NCBI RefSeq assembly: GCF_900128475.1
Contig: NZ_LT635838.1
Span: 436,536 to 500,535, forward strand
Source of the DNA: Mediterranea massiliensis
GTDB lineage: Bacteria; Bacteroidota; Bacteroidia; Bacteroidales; Bacteroidaceae
Length of the DNA: 64,000 nt
Direction: 5' to 3'
How positions within the stretch are numbered: position 1 is the stretch's first letter; each line of letters starts with the position of its first letter. Of the stretch, positions 46,198 through 54,689 are shown one piece after another. Made by a program: the position numbers and the translations under genes. The notes under the pieces are model-generated. The model was not told where the DNA came from, did no database searches, and was given only the letters and a program-made list of their open reading frames with translations.

Positions 46198-47521
46198 CAA
46201 GGTGGAGCCGGATAAGGCTCCAAAGGAAAAGAAGCCTTTGACAGAGGAACAGCGTATCAAGCGTAACAAGATGATTGCCATACCATGCATGTGCCTCGTC
46301 TGCGGTCTGGTGCTATGGCTTATCTTCAAGCCGTCTGCATCAGAGGGTGAGAAAGGCAGCAAGGGATTCAACATGGAAATGCCTGATGCGGAGAAGACAG
46401 ATGTGGAGGCAGACAAGCGCAAGGCATACTCCAAGGAGAATCTTGCCAATAAGCAAAAGGAAAAAAGCAGAGTAATGAACACTCTTGGTGAGTACATGCC
46501 AGGCATTGATTCGACTGCTACACGGCAAGAAAAGGACTTTGACCTGATGCAGTCTGGGCAGCAGCCAACAAAAGCGGAAAGACAGGAGGCGGATGCCATC
46601 CGCTCGTCTGCCGAGGCATACCAAACCTTGAACACGACCTTGGGCGGTTTCTATGAACAGCCACAGCAAGGGGGAAGCAGCGAAGATGCTGAGTTGAGGA
46701 AACGTCTTGACGAGCTGGAGGCAAGCATGATGCAGCAGGAAAACAAGCGTTCCAATATGGACGAGCAAGTCGCCCTTATGGAGAAGTCCTACCAACTTGC
46801 GGCAAAGTACATGCCTGGTGGAAATGCCAATGCGGCAAGTCCTTCATCGGCAGAAACTGCAACAGAGGAAAACAAGGAAGCTGTCACCAAGGGCAAGAAA
46901 GCCAAGGTTTCCCCTGTAAGGCAAGTGCAAAGGCATGTGGTCTCGTCTTTGACCCGCTCCATGAGTAACGAGGAGTTTGTCGCCTCTTACTCGGAAAAGG
47001 CTTCGGCAATATTCAATACCGCCATCGGAAGAGGTGGTGTTTCCGACAAAAACACGATTTCTGCCTGCATCCACGGCAACCAGACCATAACGGACGGACA
47101 GGCAGTAAGGTTGAGATTGTTGGAATCTATGCGTGTCGGCAATAGGGAGATACCACGAAATTCTGTCATTGTCGGAGTGGCACGATTGCAAGGCGAAAGG
47201 CTTTCCATAGCCTTGAAGTCCATTGAGCACAACGGCATGATTATCCCGATTGAGCTTGCAGTCTATGACAATGACGGTCAGGAGGGCATCTTCATCCCGA
47301 AGTCGATGGAGGTTGACGCAGCCAAGGAAGTCGGTGCCAACATGGGAAGCTCGCTGAACAGCAGCATCAACATTTCCTCCAATGCCGGGGCACAGCTTGC
47401 CTCCGACTTGGGAAAAGGTGTCATACAAGGCGTGTCGCAGTATATCTCCAAGAAGATGCGTACCGTCAAGATACACCTGAAGGCTGGCTACAGGGTCATG
47501 CTCTACCAAGAGGAAGATTAG
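46178..47521 (+). CDS. traM: TraM, VirB10-like protein
   Basis: 447 residues: charged N-terminal cytosolic part, a membrane helix (about 31-49, MIAIPCMCLVCGLVLWLIF), a long linker with coiled coil, and a C-terminal transposon-TraM domain (ISACIHGNQTITDGQAVRLR...VGVARLQGERLSI...YRVMLYQEED) equivalent to the VirB10 energy-coupling domain. Confidence 0.88.
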   Translation: MEKEKNDKVEPDKAPKEKKPLTEEQRIKRNKMIAIPCMCLVCGLVLWLIFKPSASEGEKGSKGFNMEMPDAEKTDVEADKRKAYSKENLANKQKEKSRVMNTLGEYMPGIDSTATRQEKDFDLMQSGQQPTKAERQEADAIRSSAEAYQTLNTTLGGFYEQPQQGGSSEDAELRKRLDELEASMMQQENKRSNMDEQVALMEKSYQLAAKYMPGGNANAASPSSAETATEENKEAVTKGKKAKVSPVRQVQRHVVSSLTRSMSNEEFVASYSEKASAIFNTAIGRGGVSDKNTISACIHGNQTITDGQAVRLRLLESMRVGNREIPRNSVIVGVARLQGERLSIALKSIEHNGMIIPIELAVYDNDGQEGIFIPKSMEVDAAKEVGANMGSSLNSSINISSNAGAQLASDLGKGVIQGVSQYISKKMRTVKIHLKAGYRVMLYQEED

Positions 47522-47543
47522 CCGAAAGGCAACAACATTTATA

Positions 47544-47555
47544 CCACTTAATCCA
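47544..47555 (+). promoter_or_regulatory. sRNA-complementary motif upstream of traN
   Basis: CCACTTAATCCA, exact complement of the RteR-like seed, ending 25 nt before the traN ATG. The bases on both sides (ATA before, AAAGT after) partly match those around the traI site. Confidence 0.6.
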
Positions 47556-47580
47556 AAAGTTTAATTAAAAGCAAACTAAA

Positions 47581-48609
47581 ATGAAGAAGACAACAATCAT
47601 GTTCGCCCTTATGCTGGGCGTAGCCTGCACTGCATCAGCGCAGAAGACAGGCAAGAAAAAAGCGCAGAAGTCTGTAAAGACTGAGCAAGTAAGCACTGTT
47701 TCTTCCGACCAGGAAGAGAAACTGACCTTGACCAAGGAGGTGTATCCGCAGAAGGAAGAGAACAGCAACCTCTATCATGGCTTGACCAAGAAGCTGACCT
47801 TCGACCGCATGATTCCACCTCATGGTTTGGAAGTGACTTATGACAAGACGGTTCATATTCTCTTTCCTGCCTCTGTCAAGTACGTTGACTTGGGTTCAGA
47901 GGACCTTATTGCTGGCAAGGCGGACGGTGCGGAGAATGTTATCCGTGTAAAAGCTGCCGTGAAGAACTTCAAGAAAGAGACCAATATGAGCGTCATCACG
48001 GAGGATGGCTCATTCTACACCTTCAATGTGAAGTATGCCAAGGAACCGCTCATGCTCAATATCGAGATGGCGGACTTCATCCATGACGGTGAGGCGGTGA
48101 ACCGCCCGAACAATGCGCAGGAGATTTATCTCAAGGAGTTGGGCAAGGAAAGTCCCATGCTGGTACACCTCATCATGAAGTCCATCCACAAGGAGAACAA
48201 ACGCAAGGTGAAGCATATCGGCAGCAAGCGTTTCGGGATCCAGTATCTTTTGAAGGGCATCTATGTACACAGCGACTTGCTGTATTTCCACACAGAAATC
48301 AAGAACCAGAGCAACGTGCCGTTTGACGTGGACTATATCACGTTCAAGGTGGTGGACAAGAAGGTGGCGAAGCGAACCGCCATTCAGGAGCAGGTGCTTC
48401 TTCCTGTCCGTGCCTACAACTATGTGGTGCGTGTGGCTGGCAAGAAAACGGAGCAGACGGTGTTCTGCTTACCGAAATTTACCATTCCTGACGACAAGGA
48501 GCTTGTCGTGGAGATGAACGAGAAGGAAGGCGGTCGCCATCAGTCGTTTGTCGTGGAGAACAGCGACTTGGTGCGAGCTTTGACAATCAACGAACTTAGC
48601 GTGAAGTAA
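47581..48609 (+). CDS. traN: TraN (DUF4138), VirB9-like outer-membrane-associated protein
   Basis: 342 residues with a signal peptide (MKKTTIMFALMLGVACTASAQ) and a beta-rich DUF4138 domain (GLEVTYDKTVHILFPASVKYVDLGSEDLIAGK, in parts; YLLKGIYVHSDLLYFHTEIKN). The VirB9-like partner of TraM. Preceded by a 59-nt gap holding the CCACTTAATCCA motif. Confidence 0.87.
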   Translation: MKKTTIMFALMLGVACTASAQKTGKKKAQKSVKTEQVSTVSSDQEEKLTLTKEVYPQKEENSNLYHGLTKKLTFDRMIPPHGLEVTYDKTVHILFPASVKYVDLGSEDLIAGKADGAENVIRVKAAVKNFKKETNMSVITEDGSFYTFNVKYAKEPLMLNIEMADFIHDGEAVNRPNNAQEIYLKELGKESPMLVHLIMKSIHKENKRKVKHIGSKRFGIQYLLKGIYVHSDLLYFHTEIKNQSNVPFDVDYITFKVVDKKVAKRTAIQEQVLLPVRAYNYVVRVAGKKTEQTVFCLPKFTIPDDKELVVEMNEKEGGRHQSFVVENSDLVRALTINELSVK

Positions 48610-48612
48610 CGG

Positions 48613-49194
48613 ATGAATAGAAGAAACATTGCAATCATGGCGATGCTTGCCCTCACCGCAGGGCAGGCATTCGCCCAAAGATGTCTTCCTCAGATGAAAG
48701 GCATTGAGGTGAAGGTCGGCATGGCTGACGGAGTGTATAACGGCAAGAAGTCCTGCAAGGCTGGCTATTACGCAGGTTTCGGACTTTCAAGCTATACCAA
48801 GGGTGGTGACAAGTGGATATATGGGGCGGAATACCTGCAAGTGAATCAGCCTTACCGTAACACTTCCGTTCCAATAGCACAAATTACGGGCGAGTTCGGT
48901 TATTCCTACAACTTCCTTTCCGACAACAGTAAGACGGTGCTGTTCTATATCGGAGGTACGGCACTGGCTGGCTATGAGTCCGTAAACTGGGGCAAGAGAA
49001 CCATGTCGGACGGAGCGACCTTGCAGAACAAGGGAGCGTTTATCTATGGTGGTGCCGTGGCATTGGAAACGGAAATATACCTGTCGGATGCTATAGCTTT
49101 GACCGCTTCCGTTAAGGAAAGGCTTGTTTGGGGCAACAGCACGGGACATTTCCACACGCAGTTTGGCATCGGCATGAAGTTCATCATCAACTAA
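48613..49194 (+). CDS. traO: TraO, predicted outer-membrane beta-barrel protein
   Basis: 193 residues with a signal peptide (ending AFAQR) and a CTnDOT TraO domain: alternating hydrophobic/aromatic strands rich in Gly and Tyr (YYAGFGLSSY, GEFGYSYNFLSD, GIGMKFIIN) predict a small beta-barrel. 3 nt after traN. Confidence 0.85.
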   Translation: MNRRNIAIMAMLALTAGQAFAQRCLPQMKGIEVKVGMADGVYNGKKSCKAGYYAGFGLSSYTKGGDKWIYGAEYLQVNQPYRNTSVPIAQITGEFGYSYNFLSDNSKTVLFYIGGTALAGYESVNWGKRTMSDGATLQNKGAFIYGGAVALETEIYLSDAIALTASVKERLVWGNSTGHFHTQFGIGMKFIIN

Positions 49195-49206
49195 AACAGT
49201 GAGCCT

Positions 49207-50076
49207 ATGGACATCAATGAAATCAAACAAGTGCCTATTGTGGACTTTCTCTATGTTCTCGGCATTGAGCCTGTCAAGCACAAGGCTTCGGGACTTTGGT
49301 ATCATGCGCCATACCGCAACGACCGCAATCCTTCGCTTCGGGTATCAACGGACAAGAATGTCTGGTATGACTATGGCATCGCCAGAGGTGGTGACATCTT
49401 CAACCTCGCAGGGGAGTTCATCAACAGCAATGAGTTTGTGGCGCAAGCCAAGTTCATATCTGAAACACTTGGTGGCAGCTTCCCGACATCGTTTCCGCAT
49501 CATAAAAGAATAGCGGAAAAGGCTGTGAAGGCGAAAGGCAATCCCTTTAGTGATATTGTGGAAAAGCCTTTGAGTCATCCTGCACTTCGGCAGTACTTGC
49601 GTGAGCGTGGCATATCAGCTGACGTGGCGAGCCGTTTCTGCTGTCAGGTGGAATACCGATACAATGGCAAACAGTTTTTTGCTGTCGGCTTCAAGAACAA
49701 CAGCGGTGGCTACGAGATACGCAACCGTTTCTTCAAAGGTTGCGTGTCGCCAAAGGACGTCACTCTCATTGGCAGGAACAGCAACGTCTGCCATCTGTAC
49801 GAGGGTTTTATGGATTTTCTCTCTGCCGTAATTCTTGACATAGGTCGTGGTGAGGATCATATTATTCTCAATTCGGTGACTAATATGCAAAAGGTGCATC
49901 ATCTTTTAGATGGCTATGCACAAGTGTACTGTCATTTGGACAATGACGAAGCTGGCGAGAATGCCCATGTCGAACTACAAAAGCGATATGGCGATAAGGT
50001 CATTGACCATTCGCATCTATACACTGGCTACAAGGACTTGAACGAGTACCTGATGAGCCATAAGACAAGAAAGTAA
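49207..50076 (+). CDS. traP: TraP, CHC2/TOPRIM primase-like protein
   Basis: 289 residues. The N-terminal region aligns with DnaG zinc-binding domains (VLGIEPVKHKASGLWYHAPYRNDRNPSL, in parts) but the first cysteines of the CHC2 finger are missing. A TOPRIM-like region follows (LYEGFMDFLSA near residue 199, HLDNDEAGENA near 242). It may prime the transferred strand in the recipient. The absent cysteines are common in ICE versions. Confidence 0.82.
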   Translation: MDINEIKQVPIVDFLYVLGIEPVKHKASGLWYHAPYRNDRNPSLRVSTDKNVWYDYGIARGGDIFNLAGEFINSNEFVAQAKFISETLGGSFPTSFPHHKRIAEKAVKAKGNPFSDIVEKPLSHPALRQYLRERGISADVASRFCCQVEYRYNGKQFFAVGFKNNSGGYEIRNRFFKGCVSPKDVTLIGRNSNVCHLYEGFMDFLSAVILDIGRGEDHIILNSVTNMQKVHHLLDGYAQVYCHLDNDEAGENAHVELQKRYGDKVIDHSHLYTGYKDLNEYLMSHKTRK

Positions 50077-50101
50077 CAATCATTCAAAAAGCAACAAGAC
50101 A

Positions 50102-50584
50102 ATGAAGAAGAACAATAAAATCAAGAAATCAGTGAGCGTGTTGGCATTCCTTTTCGTGTGTGCCGTGTCGGTAATCCTTTCATCGTGCAGCGATGAGCTG
50201 GACATTCAGCAGTCGTATCCTTTCAAGGTGGAGACGATGCCTGTGCCAAAGGACATTGTGCGTGGACAGACTGTTGAAATCCGCTGCGAGTTGAAGGCGG
50301 AGGGAAAGTTTGACGGCACCATCTATACCATCCGCTATTTTCAGCATGACGGAAAAGGTTCGTTGAGAATGGAGAACGGAACGGTGTTCCAGCCAAACGA
50401 CCGCTATCTGTTGGAGAACGAGAAGTTCCGTCTTTACTATACTTCGGCAAGTACGGAGACACAGACGCTGACAGTGGTGGTGGAGGACAACTTCGGCAAG
50501 TCATACGAAATGGAGTTCAGTTTCAACGATACTGATGAGGAGGAAGAGTTTGCGAGAAGTGCCAACAAACTCGGTAGCGTATGA
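50102..50584 (+). CDS. traQ: TraQ (DUF3872) lipoprotein
   Basis: 160 residues with a lipobox (VSVILSSCSDE) and a beta-sandwich-like DUF3872 domain (YPFKVETMPVPKDIVRGQTVEIR, in parts). The last 4 nt overlap the lysozyme start. Last gene of the CTnDOT-type tra set. Confidence 0.85.
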   Translation: MKKNNKIKKSVSVLAFLFVCAVSVILSSCSDELDIQQSYPFKVETMPVPKDIVRGQTVEIRCELKAEGKFDGTIYTIRYFQHDGKGSLRMENGTVFQPNDRYLLENEKFRLYYTSASTETQTLTVVVEDNFGKSYEMEFSFNDTDEEEEFARSANKLGSV

Positions 50585-51066
50585 GGTTGATGATATTGTT
50601 AGCCTTGCTTCTTGTGTCGGGCAGCTTGTCTGCCCAGACGCAAGGGGCGATAAAGCGAGTTTGTCATGTGCCACGTTTTGAGTTGGCTGTCGCCTGCATC
50701 AAGAAGTACGAGGGTCTGCACGGACCGAAGCACCATCCTTATGTCGGATATGGACACAAGCTGTTGCCTGGCGAGAAGTTTTCTCCAATAATGACGGAAC
50801 GGCAAGCCGATGCATTGCTGCGCTCTGACCTCAGAAAGCTCTGCGCCATGTTTCGTGGTTTCGGTCGTGACTCGCTGCTCTTGGCTACACTTGCCTACAA
50901 TGTGGGGTGTGGAAAGGTGATGAAAAGCCGGATGTATGCCAAGATGCGAAGTGGCAACAGAAACATCTATCGTGACTATGTGGACTTCAAAAGGTGGAAC
51001 GGAAAGATAGTGCCTTCCATCGAGCGAAGAAGAAAAATGGAGTATCTGCTCTTGTTTACTCCATAG
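50581..51066 (+). CDS. Transfer-associated lysozyme (GH24-like)
   Basis: 161 residues with a signal peptide (MRLMILLALLLVSGSLSAQ) and a phage-type lysozyme domain: catalytic Glu in IKKYEGLHG and the YVGYGHKLLPGE motif, followed by LATLAYNVGCG. It would open the peptidoglycan for the mating pore. Coupled to traQ by a 4-nt overlap. Confidence 0.85.
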   Translation: MRLMILLALLLVSGSLSAQTQGAIKRVCHVPRFELAVACIKKYEGLHGPKHHPYVGYGHKLLPGEKFSPIMTERQADALLRSDLRKLCAMFRGFGRDSLLLATLAYNVGCGKVMKSRMYAKMRSGNRNIYRDYVDFKRWNGKIVPSIERRRKMEYLLLFTP

Positions 51067-51084
51067 AATAAGGTTTTATAAACT

Positions 51085-51122
51085 AGGACAGTCCTTTTGA
51101 TTGGGGGCTGTCCTTTGTTCTT
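51085..51122. terminator. Terminator after the tra operon
   Basis: AGGACAG (51085-51091) and CTGTCCT (51108-51114), followed by TTGTTCTTT; usable from both directions between convergent genes. Confidence 0.7.
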
Positions 51123-51158
51123 TGCAAGCATCGCAGATAAGGAAAAGACGGTTTCTTT

Positions 51159-51200
51159 GCCACTTTCTTTTCCGCTCCTCGGCTCATGAAAGAAAGTGGC
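51159..51200. terminator. Strong 12-bp hairpin, probable terminator of pcfJ
   Basis: Perfect inverted repeat GCCACTTTCTTT (51159-51170) and AAAGAAAGTGGC (51189-51200) with an 18-nt loop, just beyond the pcfJ stop. A second weaker GGCGGA/TCCGCC hairpin overlaps its right side. Confidence 0.6.
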
Positions 51201-51234
51201 GGAACGAATTTTCATCGCTCCGCCGATATAGATT

Positions 51235-52512
51235 TCATGTCGTTGCAACCATTCGTTGCTCTATAAGTCTTGCATTGCTGTTCACCAAGTTGATGATGTC
51301 GGCATGATGTTCGGTATCCTTGTTCTGTAGTCCGTGGCATTGTACGACTTTCATCTGTTCGAGTGAAAACTCCACGGTCTCAACCCTTTGTTCGGCTATT
51401 CTTGCTGAGAAGATGATGCAGTCGGGATTGAGTGAATAGTTTGTACCGCTGCCTACGCAATGATGCATCGCCTTGCCCTCAAGAACGTGCTCCCTGACGC
51501 TTTCAAGCATTCTCACCACGATATTGCCGTCCGTGAACATTAAACCGAAGAAACGGCTCTTCATTTCCTTGAACTTGTCCTCGTTCTTCAATGCCTTGCG
51601 TATCTCCTCCTCGGTGCGCTCCTTTTCTTTCTTGGCTCTGATTTTCTCGGATATTCTGTCGTGCTCGGCTTCAAGGTTGTCGGGGCAAATGTAATGTGGA
51701 CTTCTGATGTCCTTGCCCATTTCTACCAACATACAGATGTAGTCCGCCCATTTGCCGATGTCTGTAATAAGGTAATGGTTGCGGTTGGCTATCTTGTAGG
51801 CATTCCAACAAGTTTCCAAGTGCCGTGGATGGTCTATGAAGTGGCGGACGTGTCCGTAACGACATTGTTTCATCATCGTTTCGATGCGGTGGTCTGTCAG
51901 CATCGCCTTGAACAATGTAAGCGGTTCGATGCCGTGAAACGCTCCGTCAAAGCCGTTGCGCCATATCTGAGGAATGACTTTCATATCGGGGCAGACCGGA
52001 AATGAGGCAATATGCTGATAGGTGGTGTTGTCCTTGCGCAGTTCAATGTCGGAGTCGTAGCAGAACGTGTCCATATAGATACCCATTGTGCGCTTACGTG
52101 CCATAACCTCCACCTTGCCTTTCTCGTTCATCCAATAGCGTGCCACCTCCCAACAATAAATGTCTGCCTTTTGTCCCTTGCGGTAATAGGCTTTCATCTG
52201 ATATGCTCGCATAAGTTGTAGTCCCTTGCGCTCGGTGAGTACGCAGAAATAGGTAGAAGACATTGCCTTCTGTCGCTTGGTGCGCTGCACTTCCAACTTT
52301 GCCTTACACTTCGGGCAGACACATTTGTCCGCATCCTCGTCCGTAGTCCAAGTGTGTCCGCAGTCCATGCAGGTGGTCTGTCCGTGCTTCAACTGAAAGG
52401 CATAGTGGTCAAGACATTCACGGAATGCCCATTGCATTTGCGCTCCCTTGATAGGTCGTAACCCCTTGTTTGAGGTTACGACTTGCTTCTGATATTTCGT
52501 TCTTGGTTTCAT
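51235..52512 (-). CDS. pcfJ: PcfJ-like protein
   Basis: 425 residues, basic, with a four-cysteine zinc motif (CMDCGHTWTT...CVCPKC, near residues 48-68) and the conserved PcfJ C-terminal segment (EGKAMHHCVGSGTNYSL, then CIIFSARI). The family occurs in ICEs and conjugative plasmids; function unknown. Its start overlaps pcfK by 4 nt. Confidence 0.85.
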   Translation of the reverse strand: MKPRTKYQKQVVTSNKGLRPIKGAQMQWAFRECLDHYAFQLKHGQTTCMDCGHTWTTDEDADKCVCPKCKAKLEVQRTKRQKAMSSTYFCVLTERKGLQLMRAYQMKAYYRKGQKADIYCWEVARYWMNEKGKVEVMARKRTMGIYMDTFCYDSDIELRKDNTTYQHIASFPVCPDMKVIPQIWRNGFDGAFHGIEPLTLFKAMLTDHRIETMMKQCRYGHVRHFIDHPRHLETCWNAYKIANRNHYLITDIGKWADYICMLVEMGKDIRSPHYICPDNLEAEHDRISEKIRAKKEKERTEEEIRKALKNEDKFKEMKSRFFGLMFTDGNIVVRMLESVREHVLEGKAMHHCVGSGTNYSLNPDCIIFSARIAEQRVETVEFSLEQMKVVQCHGLQNKDTEHHADIINLVNSNARLIEQRMVATT

Positions 52513-52934
52513 AACGTGTCGAATAATGATGGTTGGTGTACTTCTGTTTCCGTTCTCTGTGAGATGCGCTTGGCGGTATCTCTGTTACGCATCTTGTTCA
52601 TCTGCTCTTGCTGATATTGGCGGATAGCTTCCTGTCTTGCTTGTGCCTTCTCCTCCTCTGTGAGTTCAATGTGGTGGTTAACAGACACTTGGCAGTTCAA
52701 TGGTTTTTCTACCTCGATGTCCTTCTCCTCGTAGTAGTGGATGGCTTGCCCATATATCTCGTCATCGCAAAAGCCGTTGCAACCGCTCTTCTGTACCCAA
52801 TTAAGGATATAGGTGACGCAATCGTCTATGTTCTTGTCGGGGTTGTCATACTTGGCTGCAAAGAGTTCGTCCTCCATAGCACGCTCCTCCAAATAGGCTT
52901 GTATGGTTCTCTTGAAATATTCTGTAGTGTTCAT
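52509..52934 (-). CDS. pcfK: PcfK-like protein
   Basis: 141 residues, acidic N-terminus (YFKRTIQAYLEERAMEDELFAAKY, in parts) and a KAQARQEAIRQYQQEQ coiled-coil tail. The PcfK family always pairs with PcfJ. Function unknown. Confidence 0.83.
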   Translation of the reverse strand: MNTTEYFKRTIQAYLEERAMEDELFAAKYDNPDKNIDDCVTYILNWVQKSGCNGFCDDEIYGQAIHYYEEKDIEVEKPLNCQVSVNHHIELTEEEKAQARQEAIRQYQQEQMNKMRNRDTAKRISQRTETEVHQPSLFDTL

Positions 52935-52957
52935 ATCTGATGTTGTTAAAGGGGTTG

Positions 52958-53197
52958 TTACTCATGATAGATGATGTCGCAGTCCTCAACTTCTGTAGGC
53001 AGTCCGAAGAACGGATAATGGCTGAAGTAAGGTCCTGTGCACATGTCATCGTTGTATCTCGGACTTACTATCTCAATATTGTTCTTGCGTATGGCTTCGT
53101 CCACCATACGGATTTCCTCGTCCGTCAGTCCGCTTGCATCGCCATTGATGATGTAGCAGAGTGACCATGTAGGTATCGCTTCAATGCTTCTGTTCAT
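52958..53197 (-). CDS. Conserved small ICE protein
   Basis: 79 residues (MNRSIEAIPTWSLCYIINGD...). The pattern GLTDEEIRMVDE and FGLPTEVEDCDIIYHE is familiar from small proteins next to PcfK in Bacteroidetes ICEs, but I cannot assign a function. Probably in one operon with pcfK and pcfJ. Confidence 0.65.
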   Translation of the reverse strand: MNRSIEAIPTWSLCYIINGDASGLTDEEIRMVDEAIRKNNIEIVSPRYNDDMCTGPYFSHYPFFGLPTEVEDCDIIYHE

Positions 53198-53209
53198 ATC
53201 GCTTGTACT

Positions 53210-53425
53210 TTAAAGTGTTAATAACCAAATGAATGTTCCAATCAGTACCACCATAGAAAGAATGGAAATGATGATACCGAAGATGAACTTCACAATTCCC
53301 AATATGACTTCACCGACCATGCAGAGAGCCATATATCCCAACCAAGCCACCAAAGTGATGAGGGTTGAGCCGACTGCGGAGAGTAATCTCCACCAAGTCT
53401 GTGTTATGTTGATGTTTGTTGTCAT
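53210..53425 (-). CDS. Small two-helix membrane protein
   Basis: 71 residues from the ATG at 53425 (MTTNINITQTWWRLLSAVG). Two strong membrane helices cover most of the sequence (LITLVAWLGYMALCMVGE; FIFGIIISILSMVVLIGTFI). The longer open frame to 53512 is less likely. First gene of the pcf block; function unknown. Confidence 0.65.
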   Translation of the reverse strand: MTTNINITQTWWRLLSAVGSTLITLVAWLGYMALCMVGEVILGIVKFIFGIIISILSMVVLIGTFIWLLTL

Positions 53426-54061
53426 ATAGCCTTGAATTAAATTTATTTGCGGTTCCAGGAACTGAAGGGAAGTTCTCGTTTCTTCACCTTTTGTCGCTCC
53501 CTTTTCCGACATTTTTTTTTGCGTCTTCCTGTCGCATCGGTCGTTTCGTTTCAGGTGCCTTTCAAGGGCGGCGAGGCTGGAAATACAAGGTTTTTCGGAA
53601 AAATACTACCCAACGGTGTGGAGATTTTTTCGAAAACCGAAGGCTCGACCTTTTATTTCCAAAGCCCGCTGCCATACCTTTGCACCTGCACGATAACGGT
53701 TGATGCCAAAAGGAAAGACCTTGTGGAGGAAAGAAAATCAGAGCGGCAAATGAAAATAGAAACTTCACGGAAGTTTTGGACAGCACGATTATCGCATACT
53801 CATTTCTGAGAAATGGATATAAATACTGTTTTGCATATGTTTTTAGGAAAATGGAAATCGCATACAATAATGGCACAGCCTTCAGAGAAATTCCGATGAA
53901 AGAAGAGTATGGCTTGTCCATGCTTCTTGCATCGGGTTTTCTCCAAGGCTGTGCAGCCAAGCATGAAAGTGGTCGTTGGGGTTTACATCAATGACTTCTT
54001 TCTTGCGGTGGAGTATGCAAACAAAATTGTACGGCAAATCAAGGAATGGTGTTTATTTTGA
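53426..54061. other. Right-end spacer of the element without a confident gene
   Basis: About 640 bp. Open frames exist on both strands (for example a 72-codon plus-strand frame at 53776-53994 starting with TTG), but none shows a recognisable family. A -7-like TACCTTTG at 53675-53682 could start a plus-strand transcript. Confidence 0.4.
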
Positions 54062-54150
54062 TCGGTTAGCCTGCAACCGACAAAAAGAAACACTTTTCCT
54101 CATGCCGTACTACTGAGACATGAAAAGGTGGCGTGCCACTGTTTCATGTC
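54062..54150. repeat. Two hairpins preceding the right-end inverted repeat
   Basis: TCGGTT/AACCGA (54062-54080), then a 16-bp arm pair with 14 matches (54117-54132 with 54135-54150, loop GT). With the next structure they make a dense run of secondary structure. Confidence 0.6.
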
Positions 54151-54191
54151 GTTTGGATTGTGCGATAAAAAATGGAACTGCGAGTTGTGGC

Positions 54192-54360
54192 TATAAAAGT
54201 CAGCCGTTGTCAGCACGGCAAACAAAGAAAAGTCCTTGGCAGTATAGTCTTGAATTATTTCAAGGCATACCGCCAAGGATCTTTCTTGCCGTGCCATAGT
54301 CGGAGGAAGTTAGTCTGAGGTACGAGGACTGTCTTTCTTCGACGACGGCTGAGTTTTATA
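54192..54360. repeat. 169-nt inverted-repeat element folding as a three-way junction
   Basis: Outer arms 54192-54211 and 54341-54360 pair over 20 bp with one G/G mismatch and one G/T. Inside, 54213-54294 forms a long hairpin (9-bp GCACGGCAA/TTGCCGTGC base, then CCTTGGC/GCCAAGG and CTTGAA/TTCAAG toward a 4-nt loop at 54255-54258). 54299-54343 forms a second long hairpin (GTCG...CGAC base, AGTCT/GGACT near the tip), partly competing with the outer arm at its edge. It could be an attachment or end structure, a MITE or a structured RNA. Confidence 0.65.
54256..54360 (+). repeat. 105-bp direct repeat, copy 1
   Basis: Matches 56378-56482 at 101 of 105 positions. It starts in the apical loop of the first hairpin and ends at the end of the outer arm, so it is exactly the 3' half of the inverted-repeat element. 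Confidence 0.85.
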
Positions 54361-54543
54361 TAGAAGTTGCATACCGTATTTATAGCTTAAAGTTGTTTGG
54401 ACTGACACTCTGACATCATAAAATCCTCAAAATAAAATAGGCATGATTTTTGTAATGTATATATATGATTTTTGAATGATACGACTCAGCCAACAGTCCC
54501 GGCTAAGCCGCATGGATTAAAAGGGACTTAAACACAAATAAAA

Positions 54544-54642
54544 ATGGCATTAACGTATAAAGTATTAAACTCAAATTTTGAAAAAATGAATGGTAAAAGC
54601 CTTGCTGGATCAGAAACATTTGGTGGTGGAAAAGTAGGATAG
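54544..54642 (+). CDS. Possible 32-residue peptide with Gly-rich tail
   Basis: A short frame starting MALTYKVLNSNFEKMNGKSL and ending GSETFGGGKVG, 47 nt before the JAMM-motif lipoprotein gene and in the same AT-rich module. The FEKM...LAGSE...GG layout resembles leader-like small secreted peptides, but I do not recognise a family and there is no strong ribosome binding site. It may be a real small gene or chance. Confidence 0.4.
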   Translation: MALTYKVLNSNFEKMNGKSLAGSETFGGGKVG

Positions 54643-54689
54643 AACATTATATCTGTAGTATTTGATATTAAATATAAGGAATTATCATA

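Larger units (their letters stand above)
1..54360. mobile_element. CTnDOT-family integrative and conjugative element (left end outside window)
   Basis: Gene content and order follow the CTnDOT family: exc-type topoisomerase, DUF1896, methylase/helicase, rteA-rteB-rteC, mob genes on the opposite strand, then traA to traQ, lysozyme and PcfJ/PcfK. The integrase and excision genes expected to the left of topB are not in the window. The right boundary is not proven. I place it provisionally at the end of the inverted-repeat structure at 54192-54360, because known ICE genes stop at about 53.4 kb and a pabB fragment and chromosomal genes follow. The AT-rich module at 54.4-55.97 kb may also belong to the element. 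tetQ, which precedes rteA in CTnDOT, is absent. Confidence 0.85.

Noticed and set aside
53776..53994. 72-codon plus-strand frame at the right end
   Set aside because: TTG start, no recognised family, no ribosome site; kept only as part of the spacer description.
54192..54360. Integron attC site or retron ncRNA
   Set aside because: No R/L box consensus for attC, and no reverse transcriptase gene nearby for a retron.
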